From the NCBI GenBank assembly GCA_963752495.1, contig CAVVYJ010000003.1:124001-188000 (forward strand): a stretch of DNA of 64,000 nucleotides. The letters run 5' to 3'. A program made the translations under genes and the position numbers. Under the pieces are notes generated by a model. The model was given only the letters and a program-made list of their open reading frames with translations, did no database searches and was not told the origin of the DNA. Shown here piece after piece: positions 15,586 to 25,248 of the stretch (the first letter of the stretch is position 1; every line of letters begins with the position of its first letter). The DNA is from CAVVYJ01 sp963752495. GTDB lineage: Bacteria > Pseudomonadota > Gammaproteobacteria > Burkholderiales > Methylophilaceae.

Positions 15586-17762
15586 TGGGCATGCTTACAA
15601 CAATTAAAACATGGTATATGGCTTTTAAGAAAAATGCCGACCCATCCGAGCTTGAGCAGGCCAACTTGCGTCTCATTATTAGCAGTGCGTTTTTGGCTTA
15701 TGTTGGGTATCAGTTCGCTACACTCCCATCAATTTCACAGGGGGAATCCCTTGGTTTAAAATACTTAGTGGGCTTCATCGTTATTGCAACAATATTGTAT
15801 TTCGCCATTATTCTTCAAAAAGGTAATGTCGTATTTAGAAGATTAGCCGGCAACTGGCTCGATATCATTGGCACTACCCTTTTTATGTCGCTCACTGCAG
15901 ATATTGGTGTAGTGCTTATCGGTGTATATCTATTTGTTACTTTTGGGAACGGCTTTCGCTATGGCAATAAATACCTTTACCACTCTCAAATTCTAACGAT
16001 TATTGGTTTTACCGTAGCCCTTAACTATAGCCCATATTGGATTGCGCATAAAACTTTAGGGTATAGCTTGCTGGTGATGCTGGCCATTATCCCCTTATAT
16101 GTCGCAATGCTAATTAACCGCCTCAATGAAGCCAAGTTAAAAGCCGAGCTCGCAAGTACGCGCGCAGCAGAAGCCAGCATGGCAAAAACACAGTTCGTTG
16201 CCAACATGAGTCATGAAATCCGTACCCCGCTTAACGGCATTATCGGCATTAGCACGTTATTTAAAACAACACCACTTAATAACGATCAAAAAGATCTACT
16301 CAAAACGCTCGAAAGCTCATCCAAGATTTTGCTTTCATTACTGAACAATGTGCTGGATTTTACTAAAATTGAAGAACGAAAATTCACGGTTGAAAATGTT
16401 GCCTTTTCGCCTGAAGAGGCTGTACATGATTCTTTGGAAATTTTCCGCTCTCAGGCCACCGCTAAGAAAATTCAACTCGGGGCGAGCGTTTCAAGTGCAC
16501 TTGGCACGCTCAGAGGTGATGCCTTTGTACTTCGTCAGGTGCTAGCTAATTTATTAGGTAATGCAATTAAGTTTACTGAGGTAGGTAGCGTAACAATTTC
16601 CGCAACAATATTGCAAGAAGACACAGAAAAATCGACTGTACGTTTTGAAGTGACTGACACCGGCGTAGGCATTCCTGTCGACAAGCAGCACAAAGTGTTT
16701 GAAAGTTTCACACAGGCAGATGCATCTACTACACGCAAATTTGGTGGTAGCGGGTTGGGCCTCACCATCGCCAAGCATATGGTAGAAGAAATGGGGGGAG
16801 CACTTAGCTTCCAAAGTACCGAAGGTGTAGGCAGCCGCTTTTGGTTCGATCTTACATTAGAAAAAGACATTCCTAGTGAATCCGCAGAAACACCAGCAAT
16901 CGCAGTTGTGGAACCCATATCTAGGGGTCGGACAAATCCATCTAAATCGCTCAATATTCTAGTGTGTGAAGATGAAAGCACCAATCAGAAAATTATTACT
17001 AGGCTATTATCCCTTCCAGGACATCAGGTCGAAATCGTTACAAATGGCGATGAGATGCTTGATGCGCTTGAAAATAAGAAATTCGATTTGGTTATTACAG
17101 ACCTGAATATGGCAGGCATGAGCGGTACTGATGCGCTTAAACTTTACAGATTTACTCAACCAACCGACAAAGATACGCGCTTTATCTTGTTTACCGCGGA
17201 TGCTACTTTATCGGCCAGAGAAGCCGCTAGTGACGCAGGGTTTGATGCTTTCTTGACAAAACCTATTGATGCCGCAACTCTATTTAGTACGATTGAAAAT
17301 ATTCTGAATCTGGCACCAAATACTGCCACAATGTGGATGAACAATGCTCTCAACAACCCAGCAAATGATGCAGAATCTGAGTTGGCGGAGGACAATCCAT
17401 CACTTGATATCAATACATTACGCGGGCTAGAGCGCATAGGAGCAAATGATGAATTATTTATGCATCGCCTGCTCAAGAATTATTTGGCAGACTCTGTAAA
17501 GATGATTTATAAAATCGAAACAGCTGCCAAGCAAAAACACTATGGTGAGCTGCAAGACTTTTGCCATGCCCTTAAAGGAAACAGCTTAAGTGTTGGCGCT
17601 ATTCAACTTGCATCTACGACTGAACTTGTTGCAAAACTAAGCTCAACAGTTCCAGCAAATCAGGTGTTAGAACTGTTGAGCAATTTAAATAGCGATTTTA
17701 CTAAACTTACTCTTGCAGTAGAAGACTACCTCAAACGGCCTGAAGCAGCTTCTAGAGTTTAA
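15585..17762 (+). CDS. rpfC: RpfC-like hybrid sensor histidine kinase (DSF receptor)
   Basis: The 725-residue protein has about five or six N-terminal membrane segments (residues ~30-185) and a HisKA domain with His210 (SHEIRTPLNG). An ATPase domain follows (N-box LLGNAIKFTE, DTGVGIP, GSGLGLTIAKHM). It then has a receiver with Asp506 (VITDLNMAGMSG) and an Hpt domain with His661 (CHALKGNS). This order is that of RpfC, which senses diffusible signal factor through its membrane region and relays phosphate to RpfG. The rpfG-like gene is upstream and rpfF converges from the other side, ending at the adjoining base. All phosphorelay residues look intact. Confidence 0.92.
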   Translation: MGMLTTIKTWYMAFKKNADPSELEQANLRLIISSAFLAYVGYQFATLPSISQGESLGLKYLVGFIVIATILYFAIILQKGNVVFRRLAGNWLDIIGTTLFMSLTADIGVVLIGVYLFVTFGNGFRYGNKYLYHSQILTIIGFTVALNYSPYWIAHKTLGYSLLVMLAIIPLYVAMLINRLNEAKLKAELASTRAAEASMAKTQFVANMSHEIRTPLNGIIGISTLFKTTPLNNDQKDLLKTLESSSKILLSLLNNVLDFTKIEERKFTVENVAFSPEEAVHDSLEIFRSQATAKKIQLGASVSSALGTLRGDAFVLRQVLANLLGNAIKFTEVGSVTISATILQEDTEKSTVRFEVTDTGVGIPVDKQHKVFESFTQADASTTRKFGGSGLGLTIAKHMVEEMGGALSFQSTEGVGSRFWFDLTLEKDIPSESAETPAIAVVEPISRGRTNPSKSLNILVCEDESTNQKIITRLLSLPGHQVEIVTNGDEMLDALENKKFDLVITDLNMAGMSGTDALKLYRFTQPTDKDTRFILFTADATLSAREAASDAGFDAFLTKPIDAATLFSTIENILNLAPNTATMWMNNALNNPANDAESELAEDNPSLDINTLRGLERIGANDELFMHRLLKNYLADSVKMIYKIETAAKQKHYGELQDFCHALKGNSLSVGAIQLASTTELVAKLSSTVPANQVLELLSNLNSDFTKLTLAVEDYLKRPEAASRV

Positions 17763-18659
17763 TTAAGCAATCTGTCTTTCAGAAATACTTGAAACTTCCG
17801 AACTTGTTTTAGAGTTCTGTGCTCGTACCAAACGTTCCATGACTTTCAAATTACGCTCATCTAAACGTAACGCAGCATCAACCCAGATTTCTACTATATC
17901 GTTCAGTTCAGCGTATGTAAGTGGATTAACGCGTTGTTTTGCACGATTAATAGCTTGGTAAGAATTCAGCGAACGATGATTTTTTTTAATCCAATTTGTC
18001 AGCGCCTGCTCACCAAAACCATCTTCAGCAAGCACATCCACCACACCCATTTGGTATAGCTCTTCACCGGAATAAATCTTGCCAGATCGTACCATTTTTT
18101 CTGCAGTTTGCATGCCAACTTTGCGGGAAAGGAAGCTCAAAGCACCCATGCCAGGGAACAAGTTAAACATTACTTCTGGCAGTCCCATTAAAGAACTTTT
18201 TTCGGCAACAAGAACATGTGCAGACAAAGCAGATTCGAAACCGCCTCCCATTGCCTGTCCCTGCACCAAAGCAACAGTAGTAATTGGCGCTTGCATATTA
18301 TAAAAAGTCCAAACATTATCCACACAAAGCTTGGCGTAGTGTGTCAGCTCCTCCCGCTTTTTGGCACGAATCAAATCGCCAAACACCGCGAGGTCTCCGC
18401 CTAGATTAAAAATACCCGAAACGTCAGATGCTAGCACTAGATAATCTGCTTTCTTAACGCTTCCATTAACAACAATCTGGCCTTGCATCGCCTCTAAGGT
18501 TGTCTGGTTTTTATGTAACTCTGTTAGACATGTTATATTGAAACATGGCCTAGGTTCTGGATTCATATAATAAAACATGGCGCTCAACTCTTCGTCAAAA
18601 CGAGTACGCACTTGGTTATTTGTTGAATTAACTTGATGAAATTCCACTACGCTGTTCAT
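17763..18659 (-). CDS. rpfF: DSF synthase RpfF (crotonase fold)
   Basis: From the ATG at 18659 (strong ribosome-binding site AGGGGG) the product is 298 residues. The longer frame to 18752 has no supporting site. RpfF makes cis-2-unsaturated fatty-acid signals from acyl-ACP through hydratase and thioesterase steps. The two catalytic glutamates are Glu142 in GGGFESALS and Glu162 in GLPEVMFNLFPGMGA, at nearly the same numbers as in Xanthomonas RpfF. The oxyanion segment and the later AEKMVRSGKIYSGEELYQMG stretch also match. It converges on rpfC, the classic arrangement. An ordinary enoyl-CoA hydratase is less likely because of these RpfF-specific segments. Confidence 0.93.
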   Translation of the reverse strand: MNSVVEFHQVNSTNNQVRTRFDEELSAMFYYMNPEPRPCFNITCLTELHKNQTTLEAMQGQIVVNGSVKKADYLVLASDVSGIFNLGGDLAVFGDLIRAKKREELTHYAKLCVDNVWTFYNMQAPITTVALVQGQAMGGGFESALSAHVLVAEKSSLMGLPEVMFNLFPGMGALSFLSRKVGMQTAEKMVRSGKIYSGEELYQMGVVDVLAEDGFGEQALTNWIKKNHRSLNSYQAINRAKQRVNPLTYAELNDIVEIWVDAALRLDERNLKVMERLVRAQNSKTSSEVSSISERQIA

Positions 18660-18723
18660 ATTAGCCCCCTGATTTGGCAATATTGTTGACTGAAATACTT
18701 CATGTAACACTTTAATAAGTGTC

Positions 18724-18752
18724 ACTATAGGCCTAATAATTAGGCGTCTCAA
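18724..18752 (-). promoter_or_regulatory. Predicted rpfF promoter with an operator-like palindrome in the spacer
   Basis: On the minus strand TTGAGA (18752-18747) and TATAGT (18729-18724) are separated by exactly 17 bases. The spacer contains the perfect inverted repeat GCCTAAT-A-ATTAGGC (18731-18745). Transcription would start near 18717, leaving a 58-base leader. A repressor or activator bound there would directly affect RNA polymerase. No regulator is identified. Confidence 0.5.
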
Positions 18753-18998
18753 GCGCTAATAAATTATTAATTTCGCAAAATCAGGATTGTATCTAGAGCG
18801 ACAATTTCTTTTATGCTAAGAATTTACTCTACAAGACATGTATAACCATTTGATAATAAATAATTTAATTATTCAAATAATCTGCATACATAAATATCGG
18901 TATAGATATGTGAAATATTTTGTTTTTTTGGTGATTTTTACAACAAACAAGCCAAAAAAACAAACTCCCAAGTAAAAAATAAGGAATGTCTTTTTAGA
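18753..18998. other. AT-rich intergenic region without a visible gene
   Basis: This stretch lies between the rpfF promoter and the end of the GT61 gene; both neighbours are on the minus strand. It is very AT-rich. I see no open reading frame with a ribosome-binding site, no tRNA and no clear terminator. Confidence 0.5.
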
Positions 18999-20123
18999 TT
19001 AAAGCTTCGGAAAAAGATCCAAGGTGCGTTCAACCTCATCAATGCTTACTTGAAAATCTTCTCCTTCTGCCACACCAACAACAAAACCAAAATGTTGACC
19101 GTCTCTATCTGATTTTGCCTTATGCGCATGAACAAAGCGATTAGGCGGCTGGAGCGTTAGTATCGAGCCACCTTTGGGAAGTAATTGTATACCATGAATA
19201 AGCTGGCTGCCCTCAACCCCAACCACTACCTGTGCGCCAGCACATGCCTTTATTATCGAATTAACATCCATTCCAGCTGGCTGGATGATTTTATAACCAT
19301 GTGCATCTCGTAAATGTTCTGCTATTTCTAACTCATTCTTTAATATACGCTTTTCACCGGTACTTCCCCGTAATATAAAAACGCCTGGATGCATTGAAGC
19401 GTTGTTATTTAAGAGTAATTTATCTCTCATTGCCTGAAATCTTTCTGCTCGATTCAGGTTATTTCCCAAATCATCAAAAATGATAAGCTCTTTAAAAAAT
19501 GCACTTTTAAGCCGAACCGGATTCATTTCAAGCAATTTTTCATATGGCAATATATGCTTTGCCAATGGCTGGTCAGTTGAAACTGGCACACCTTCTGCCG
19601 CTGCCAATGGGTAAGCCAAGCAATCATCCATCAGCCAGTTACCAAAAAACTTATTGCCTGCAAATGTACAATATACTGCGCCCCTATCAATCTCGTTTTC
19701 AACTGTAAGTTGTGGGGGAAAATGCCTAGTTCTGGGGTTTAAATGTAAACTTGTATCGCCTTTATACAGCACACCATCAATTAAAAACGCATCTTTAATT
19801 AAATATGCACGTGCGGGAGGTTGCCATTCATTAATATTGCCCTCCATACGCTTACGCGGATGCTCGTCAGCAAACTCCCAGTCAGTTACACGTTCAAGTT
19901 GGTTTGGGAGATAGTACGCAGGGCGCGTAACTAGATAATTGCCAGGTGCAATATCCCATGTTTTATCTGCAATGCTTTTTAATGCCTTAGAGCCCCTCCG
20001 AAACACATGCTTCCTCAGCATCTCTCTAAGCGGAAGCAAACTCCGCTTAAGATATCTACGCGTTTCTGGAATCACGTCTTCAGCAACACCTGACTGGTCT
20101 GCAACCGTATGCATATTTGCCAA
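18999..20123 (-). CDS. Glycosyltransferase family 61 (DUF563) protein
   Basis: The 374-residue protein carries the GT61 core: an early FFGNWLMDDCLAYPLAAAEG segment, then VFILRGSTGEKRILKN, and the C-terminal VNSIIKACAGAQVVVGVEGSQLIHGI. Bacterial GT61 proteins are cytoplasmic glycosyltransferases of capsule or exopolysaccharide loci; donor and acceptor are unknown here. There is no signal peptide or membrane segment. It starts 17 bases after the restored stop of the flippase gene, so the two probably form an operon. That close spacing also supports the reading of the flippase C-terminus given in the flippase entry. Confidence 0.8.
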   Translation of the reverse strand: MANMHTVADQSGVAEDVIPETRRYLKRSLLPLREMLRKHVFRRGSKALKSIADKTWDIAPGNYLVTRPAYYLPNQLERVTDWEFADEHPRKRMEGNINEWQPPARAYLIKDAFLIDGVLYKGDTSLHLNPRTRHFPPQLTVENEIDRGAVYCTFAGNKFFGNWLMDDCLAYPLAAAEGVPVSTDQPLAKHILPYEKLLEMNPVRLKSAFFKELIIFDDLGNNLNRAERFQAMRDKLLLNNNASMHPGVFILRGSTGEKRILKNELEIAEHLRDAHGYKIIQPAGMDVNSIIKACAGAQVVVGVEGSQLIHGIQLLPKGGSILTLQPPNRFVHAHKAKSDRDGQHFGFVVGVAEGEDFQVSIDEVERTLDLFPKL

Positions 20124-20139
20124 AACTTTAAACCCTTCG

Positions 20140-21542
20140 TCATGTTATCAAACCTGTAATGCTGTTTACATATTTGACAAACATTCCAATAAGATAACCC
20201 AATACAATCAATGGGATATAAACCAATCTCCCGATATAAATCAAAAGAGTTATGTTTGATTCTCAAATATGGATAAATGGTAACGCCATAAACCCAGCGG
20301 TAGCAATAGCCCATATGGCTCCATCAATCCCATATCTTTTAAATACTATTGGTAGCAATAAATATAAAACAAGAATATTTATGATCAATACAGGCATCAT
20401 TAGCTTTGGTTTACCTATTGCCATAAAAAAATCTTTGTCAATATTGTATCTGCTAACAAATAAACCAATACTAAGCACTTGCAACATATGTCCAGCAGGT
20501 AAATAGCGATCGTCATATAAAAATATAATGATTAAATCTCCTGCAGCAAACAATAAGCCAAGGGTCAGTAACGTTATGATGTCTAAGGGCTTACGAAATC
20601 TGTAGTAGGTTTTTTTAAGCTCGTCAGGACGGTCACGCGCAATCTCGCTTAACACAGGAAATGCTACATTATCAGTCACTTTATACATAACCTCTTGAAT
20701 GCTGCTGAATAATAAATAGGCTATTGAATACAAACCTAAAGTTTTAGCATCTATCAAGTCACCAAGTATTATCCTGTCGCCATTCAAGTACAGAAAACCT
20801 AGAATCGAGCTTAAAAATATCCATTTCCCAAAATGAAATATCTCGTGAAAGGCTTTGGGATCCCATTCAAATCTATTTTTTTCTCCAGGTAGTGCCGTAT
20901 GACTTAAAATGAGCTTACAAGATACTGTGACCATTGGATGAAATACTAATGCCCATATCGAACGATCTATCCAAGCCCAAACAACCATAAAAAGAATTCC
21001 TAAAGACTGTGTACCAACTCGATAATAGTTACGCGTTTCAATAACATTTCGCGACTAGCCGTGGCAAGTTTTGTAGACTCAAAACCTCCAATTAAAAATA
21101 CAGTGCCAATAATTGCAATAATCGTGGGTAGTAGCGGCTCTGCATAAACGCTACCTGGGGTCCATAAATGATATGTGCCCATTATATAAACACCCAGCGC
21201 CACCAATAGTGCCATTATCCACATTACTATGCCACGAATTATTTGTACTACCCAGGCAGTATTCAAGAATGTTGGTTCATGGCCTCGGGAGCTTTGCACT
21301 ACACTCTGCTTTAATCCAAGATCAGAAAAAAGCCACACGCCTACCAATAAAAGATTGGCCAACGTCATCAAACCAAACATTTCTGGAACTAAAAGTCTGG
21401 TCAAAATTAAATTACTAGCTAATCGAATAACCTGACTTAACGCATGTCCGCCAATTGTCCAAAGCCCTGCATGAATCGAACGTTGCCTGAGTGTTTTTAC
21501 TTTTAGGATGATAATTCCATTCTGCTTTAAGTAATGTAGCAA
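20140..21542 (-). CDS. Oligosaccharide flippase (Wzx/PST family), frameshifted
   Basis: Two adjoining minus-strand frames (21542-21000 and 20988-20263) give one multi-pass membrane protein of the polysaccharide-export family. It runs from GLWTIGGHALSQVIRLASNL through EMFGLMTLANLL to GLYSIAYLLFSSIQEVMYKV and further helices. A missing G near 21010 breaks the frame; restoring it reads IIELGTQSLGILF. The C-terminus needs two more opposite shifts (near 20265 and 20225) to read HNSFDLYREI and then VYIPLIVLGYLIGMFVKYV to a stop at 20140. The restored length is about 467 residues. The first codon is a weakly supported TTG, so the start is uncertain. It would flip lipid-linked glycans to the periplasm. 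Confidence 0.72.
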
Positions 21543-21738
21543 ACCACACTATGATAGTTAGAAACTTCAAGGCCTACATTATAACTAAATGAAGGTGAAT
21601 CTATCTATGTATATAAATCTTTGACCTGTAGTTAATTTAATTCACCTAACATCAGTTGGCTGAGCATCCATTTGTACTATTGCCATCTAAGGCAAACTTC
21701 GATATGCTGATTTGGAACACAGTCATAAAAATCATAAT

Positions 21739-23154
21739 ATGAACATTCCGTTATGTGTCGATTGCGATGGCACACTCTTAAAAACAGACTTTTTGCATGA
21801 AGCTCTATTTCTATTATTGAAACAGTCACCGGTAAGCATATTTCTACTACCTGTATGGTTAATGCGTGGCAAGGCTTACTTCAAACAGCAAATTGCTTCA
21901 CGCGTCAAAATTAACTATGAATTGCTTCCTTTGCATGACGAAGTTATCAATACAATTAATGAGGCACGCTCCAAGGGAAGACATGTCGTACTAGCTACCG
22001 CTTCCCCTCAAATCTGGGCACAAGGGCTAGCTGACAAACTAAATCTATTTCATGAAGTAATTGCCAGCGATGCTCTTAACAACTTATCTGGCAGCGCCAA
22101 GGCGGAAAAGCTTGTTGATAGATTTGGTGATAAGCAGTTTGACTATATTGGGAACGATCATATTGACCTACAAGTATGGGCAAAATCTGCGGGTGCCATC
22201 GTGGTATCAAATGACAGTTCTCTAATAAAAAAAGCAACAAGACTCACAGAAGTTAAGCAGGTGATTAATTCTAAAAAAAGTACTTTTCAACCCTACTTCA
22301 AAGCACTCAGACCGCACCAATGGTTAAAAAATCTCTTAGTATGGCTGCCGCTCGCTGCCGCGCACCAGTTAAGCTCAGCGAACGGCTTGGTAAGCGGACT
22401 TTTCGCCTTCACATCTTTTAGCCTCTGCGCTTCGGCGGTCTATATCATCAATGATCTCCTTGATCTTGAATCTGATCGTGCGCATTTGCGTAAACGTAAA
22501 CGCCCATTCGCCTCAGCAAATATACCAATATGGCAAGGCACACTCATGGTGCCGGTGCTGCTTTTATCCTCAATGTTATTAGCACTTCATTTACCAACTG
22601 AGTTTTTAATCGTGTTGGGCTTTTATTTTATAATGACCCTCGCCTATTCTTTACGCCTAAAGCGACAAGTTATTGTTGACGTCATTCTACTGGCTGGCCT
22701 TTATACAATAAGAGTAATTGCAGGTGCGGCCGCAACTGCGACAATTCCATCTTTTTGGTTACTTGCACTTTCCATGTTCATTTTCCTGAGTCTTGCAATG
22801 ATAAAACGCTACTCTGAGCTTTTGGTTACACTGCAAGAGCAGAAAACAGAAACCGCTGGCAGAGGATATCAAATTACAGACTTACCAGTATTAATGTCTA
22901 TAGGCGTTAGTGCTGGCATTGCCTCGGTGATGGTATTGGCGCTCTATGTGAACTCGCCAGAGTCTACTGCGCTTTATCAGCATAAGGTATGGCTATGGCT
23001 TGCACCGCCTTTGTTGCTGTATTGGATCAGCCGCTGCTGGATGAAAGCACACCGTGGCGAAGTAGACGATGACCCTGTGATATTCGCAATCCGAGATTGG
23101 CAAAGCCTTACAATATGCGCTGCGCTGTTATTTCTAGTATGGCTCGCAATTTAA
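21739..23154 (+). CDS. HAD phosphatase-UbiA prenyltransferase fusion (DPPR synthase-like)
   Basis: From the ATG at 21739 the product is 471 residues. Residues ~1-190 are a HAD hydrolase (DCDGTLLKTD at 8-17, later YIGNDHIDLQVW). Residues ~195-470 are a UbiA-type membrane prenyltransferase with LRPHQWLKNLLVW and NDLLDLESDR starting at N238. The UbiA part resembles mycobacterial Rv3806c, which joins PRPP to decaprenyl phosphate. The HAD part could remove the 5-phosphate, the step assigned to a separate phosphatase in mycobacteria. The downstream DprE1- and DprE2-like genes support this. The alternative TTG start at 21712 has no advantage. No strong ribosome-binding site is visible. Confidence 0.85.
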   Translation: MNIPLCVDCDGTLLKTDFLHEALFLLLKQSPVSIFLLPVWLMRGKAYFKQQIASRVKINYELLPLHDEVINTINEARSKGRHVVLATASPQIWAQGLADKLNLFHEVIASDALNNLSGSAKAEKLVDRFGDKQFDYIGNDHIDLQVWAKSAGAIVVSNDSSLIKKATRLTEVKQVINSKKSTFQPYFKALRPHQWLKNLLVWLPLAAAHQLSSANGLVSGLFAFTSFSLCASAVYIINDLLDLESDRAHLRKRKRPFASANIPIWQGTLMVPVLLLSSMLLALHLPTEFLIVLGFYFIMTLAYSLRLKRQVIVDVILLAGLYTIRVIAGAAATATIPSFWLLALSMFIFLSLAMIKRYSELLVTLQEQKTETAGRGYQITDLPVLMSIGVSAGIASVMVLALYVNSPESTALYQHKVWLWLAPPLLLYWISRCWMKAHRGEVDDDPVIFAIRDWQSLTICAALLFLVWLAI

Positions 23155-23179
23155 CAATTCATTTAAAGGTTTTTTTACG

Positions 23180-24817
23180 ATGACAAACAACTGGACCAAA
23201 AATTTGCTGGATCGCATCGAAAGAGACAGTCATGAACGCAATCTCGTTAGAATGTCTAAAGTAGTAAAAATATGTTTATGGCTGATATTTACTGTAGGTC
23301 TTGCTGCACGCTTATCGCCCCTTTTCGATATTGACCATCGGTTGCTTTGGCAATACATTTCAGAAGATGGCTATCTGATGCAAACCATCGCTCGTAACAT
23401 GGCAATTGGCCTTGGCATGAGTACCGCGGATGGCACAATCCCAACAAATGGCGTACAACCACTTAACACCTTTATTTTTGCTGCGCTTCACTATATTGCA
23501 GGTGGTTCCAAACTTTATGCCATAGCCTACATCACAATATTTTCGACTCTCATTGCAGTGTTATCAGCTTGGCTACTAAACAGCCTTGCGTTACGACTAC
23601 TGAAAAGCTGGCCTTTCGCAAAAGATATCGCGCTGCTTTCAGCTGCAACATGGTTTGCTAGCCCACTTATTATTGGACATAGCATGAACGGGCTCGAAAC
23701 TGGTGCTTATTACTTCGCAATTATTGGAACACTACTCTACTATTTTAAGGTAACTGATTCTTTCTCAGCCTCATTAACATCCCAAACGAGAGTTATGCTC
23801 GGCGTATTGTTGGGGCTCACGTTTCTTACTAGAATAGATGCAGTATTTTTCATTGCTGCACTTCTGACTGCGCATGTACTGATAGGTGAGTCAATGGCAT
23901 TAGAGAAAATAAAACATCGTCTAACTGATGCGTCGGTGGCTGGAGTAATCAGCATTGTAATCGCCTCGCCTTGGTTAATTTACAACAAGCTAAATTTCGG
24001 CTCGATAATGCCAATTAGCGGACCAGCTCAATCAATAGACGCATCTTTCGGCTCTAACTTCGCCATGATTCCGGCAAACCTCATTGAAGCAGCATTTCTG
24101 TACACCCCCATCCCTCGCGATTTAGAATCCACATGGTTAATTTTTATAGCCTCAACCCTTATATTAATTGGACTGACATGGATGTTTTGGAAGCTGTTCG
24201 CTTCCCGTAACAATGTCGGCAAACGCTTCTTCGTAATAATGTCAATTTATTCGCTTTGCATTTCATGTTACTACGGCTTTTTCTTTGGCGCATCATGGTT
24301 TGTCTCGCGATACCTCTCCTCGCTATCACCTATGCTGTGGCTGATGAGCTTTATTACCATCTACTTTCTACTCATTGCAACCACCAAAAATTCAATGAGT
24401 TTTAAAAAAGCCGGCATAGTACTCATCTTACCGCTTTTAGCTATCACAACACTGCAATCAAGCTTAGGTTTCTACCGTGGCAATTGGCATCAGCATAAAC
24501 AGGTGGTTGATTGGGTCTCTGCAAACGTTGATGCCAAAGAATGGGTGGCTGCAGTTCAAACAGGCACCCTTGGCTACTTTCATGACCGCACAATCAATTT
24601 AGATGGCAAGACCAATCCGGAAGCGCTACGCGCTCGCATAAACGAAGGCGGGGTGTTGCCATACGTAGTAAGAGATTTACGGATTGAATACATCGCCGAT
24701 TGGGCCGGAGTTTGCGATTGGGCAGGATCGAAAAATGCCGAACATTTCAATGAGCACTTTAGAGTTGAACTTGTTGATACATCTAGCAATCTCTGCGTGA
24801 TGCGTCGCTTTAATTAA
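23180..24817 (+). CDS. GT-C-fold membrane glycosyltransferase, candidate arabinofuranosyltransferase
   Basis: The 545-residue polytopic protein has about ten hydrophobic segments. An acidic motif sits in the first external loop (ISEDGYLMQTIARNM, residues ~65-80), followed by NGVQPLNTFIF, the usual position of the GT-C catalytic acid. A periplasmic C-terminal domain of ~130 residues follows (WHQHKQVVDWVSANV, GYFHDRTINLDGK). GT-C enzymes use polyprenyl-phosphate sugars in the periplasm. With the polyprenyl-arabinose genes on both sides, transfer of D-arabinofuranose is the natural guess, but the sequence alone does not identify the sugar or the acceptor. It begins 25 bases after the HAD-UbiA gene. 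Confidence 0.72.
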   Translation: MTNNWTKNLLDRIERDSHERNLVRMSKVVKICLWLIFTVGLAARLSPLFDIDHRLLWQYISEDGYLMQTIARNMAIGLGMSTADGTIPTNGVQPLNTFIFAALHYIAGGSKLYAIAYITIFSTLIAVLSAWLLNSLALRLLKSWPFAKDIALLSAATWFASPLIIGHSMNGLETGAYYFAIIGTLLYYFKVTDSFSASLTSQTRVMLGVLLGLTFLTRIDAVFFIAALLTAHVLIGESMALEKIKHRLTDASVAGVISIVIASPWLIYNKLNFGSIMPISGPAQSIDASFGSNFAMIPANLIEAAFLYTPIPRDLESTWLIFIASTLILIGLTWMFWKLFASRNNVGKRFFVIMSIYSLCISCYYGFFFGASWFVSRYLSSLSPMLWLMSFITIYFLLIATTKNSMSFKKAGIVLILPLLAITTLQSSLGFYRGNWHQHKQVVDWVSANVDAKEWVAAVQTGTLGYFHDRTINLDGKTNPEALRARINEGGVLPYVVRDLRIEYIADWAGVCDWAGSKNAEHFNEHFRVELVDTSSNLCVMRRFN

Positions 24818-24849
24818 TCTGATTTAAATTTGCAACTTGCTTTTAGATT

Positions 24850-25248
24850 ATGTTTTTAATTAAATATTCATTTTTTGCGCTAATCGCAACTTTAGTAAAC
24901 TTGTGCACGCAGTATCCTGTTTTTTGGATATTTAAGGGGGAATGGGTGATCTATGCCGCTCTGTTAGTTGGCACGCTCACAGGCCTAGTTGCTAAATATT
25001 GGCTAGATAAGCGCTGGATTTTTTATTATGTGCCGACCTCTAAAAGTGATGATTTTTCTCGCTTTAGTTTGTATGCGCTAATGGGCGTATTTACTACTGC
25101 GATCTTTTGGGGCACCGAACTATTTTTCTTCAAAATCTTTAACTTTGAGAACTCACAATATGTCGGTGGCGCATTAGGGCTATTAATCGGTTATTTTATT
25201 AAATATGCATTAGATAAAAAATTTGTATTTAATAAGGCTCATGCATGA
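24850..25248 (+). CDS. GtrA-family small membrane protein
   Basis: The 132-residue protein has four membrane segments and the GtrA signatures NLCTQYPVFWIF, AKYWLDKRWIF and a C-terminal KYALDKKFVF. GtrA proteins are linked to translocation or presentation of polyprenyl-phosphate sugars. The mycobacterial homologue Rv3789 sits directly before dprE1 and dprE2, as this gene does before their look-alikes here. The stop overlaps the next start by four bases (ATGA), so the genes are translationally coupled. Confidence 0.88.
   Translation: MFLIKYSFFALIATLVNLCTQYPVFWIFKGEWVIYAALLVGTLTGLVAKYWLDKRWIFYYVPTSKSDDFSRFSLYALMGVFTTAIFWGTELFFFKIFNFENSQYVGGALGLLIGYFIKYALDKKFVFNKAHA

Noticed and set aside
17763..18752. 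RpfF start at 18752
   Set aside because: The extra 31 residues lack a ribosome-binding site and cover the predicted promoter; the ATG at 18659 follows AGGGGG.
20140..21542. Phase-variable or programmed frameshifting of the flippase
   Set aside because: The shift sites have no slippery heptamer or long homopolymer, and similar single-base breaks occur in rpoD, aspS and trmD, so error is simpler.
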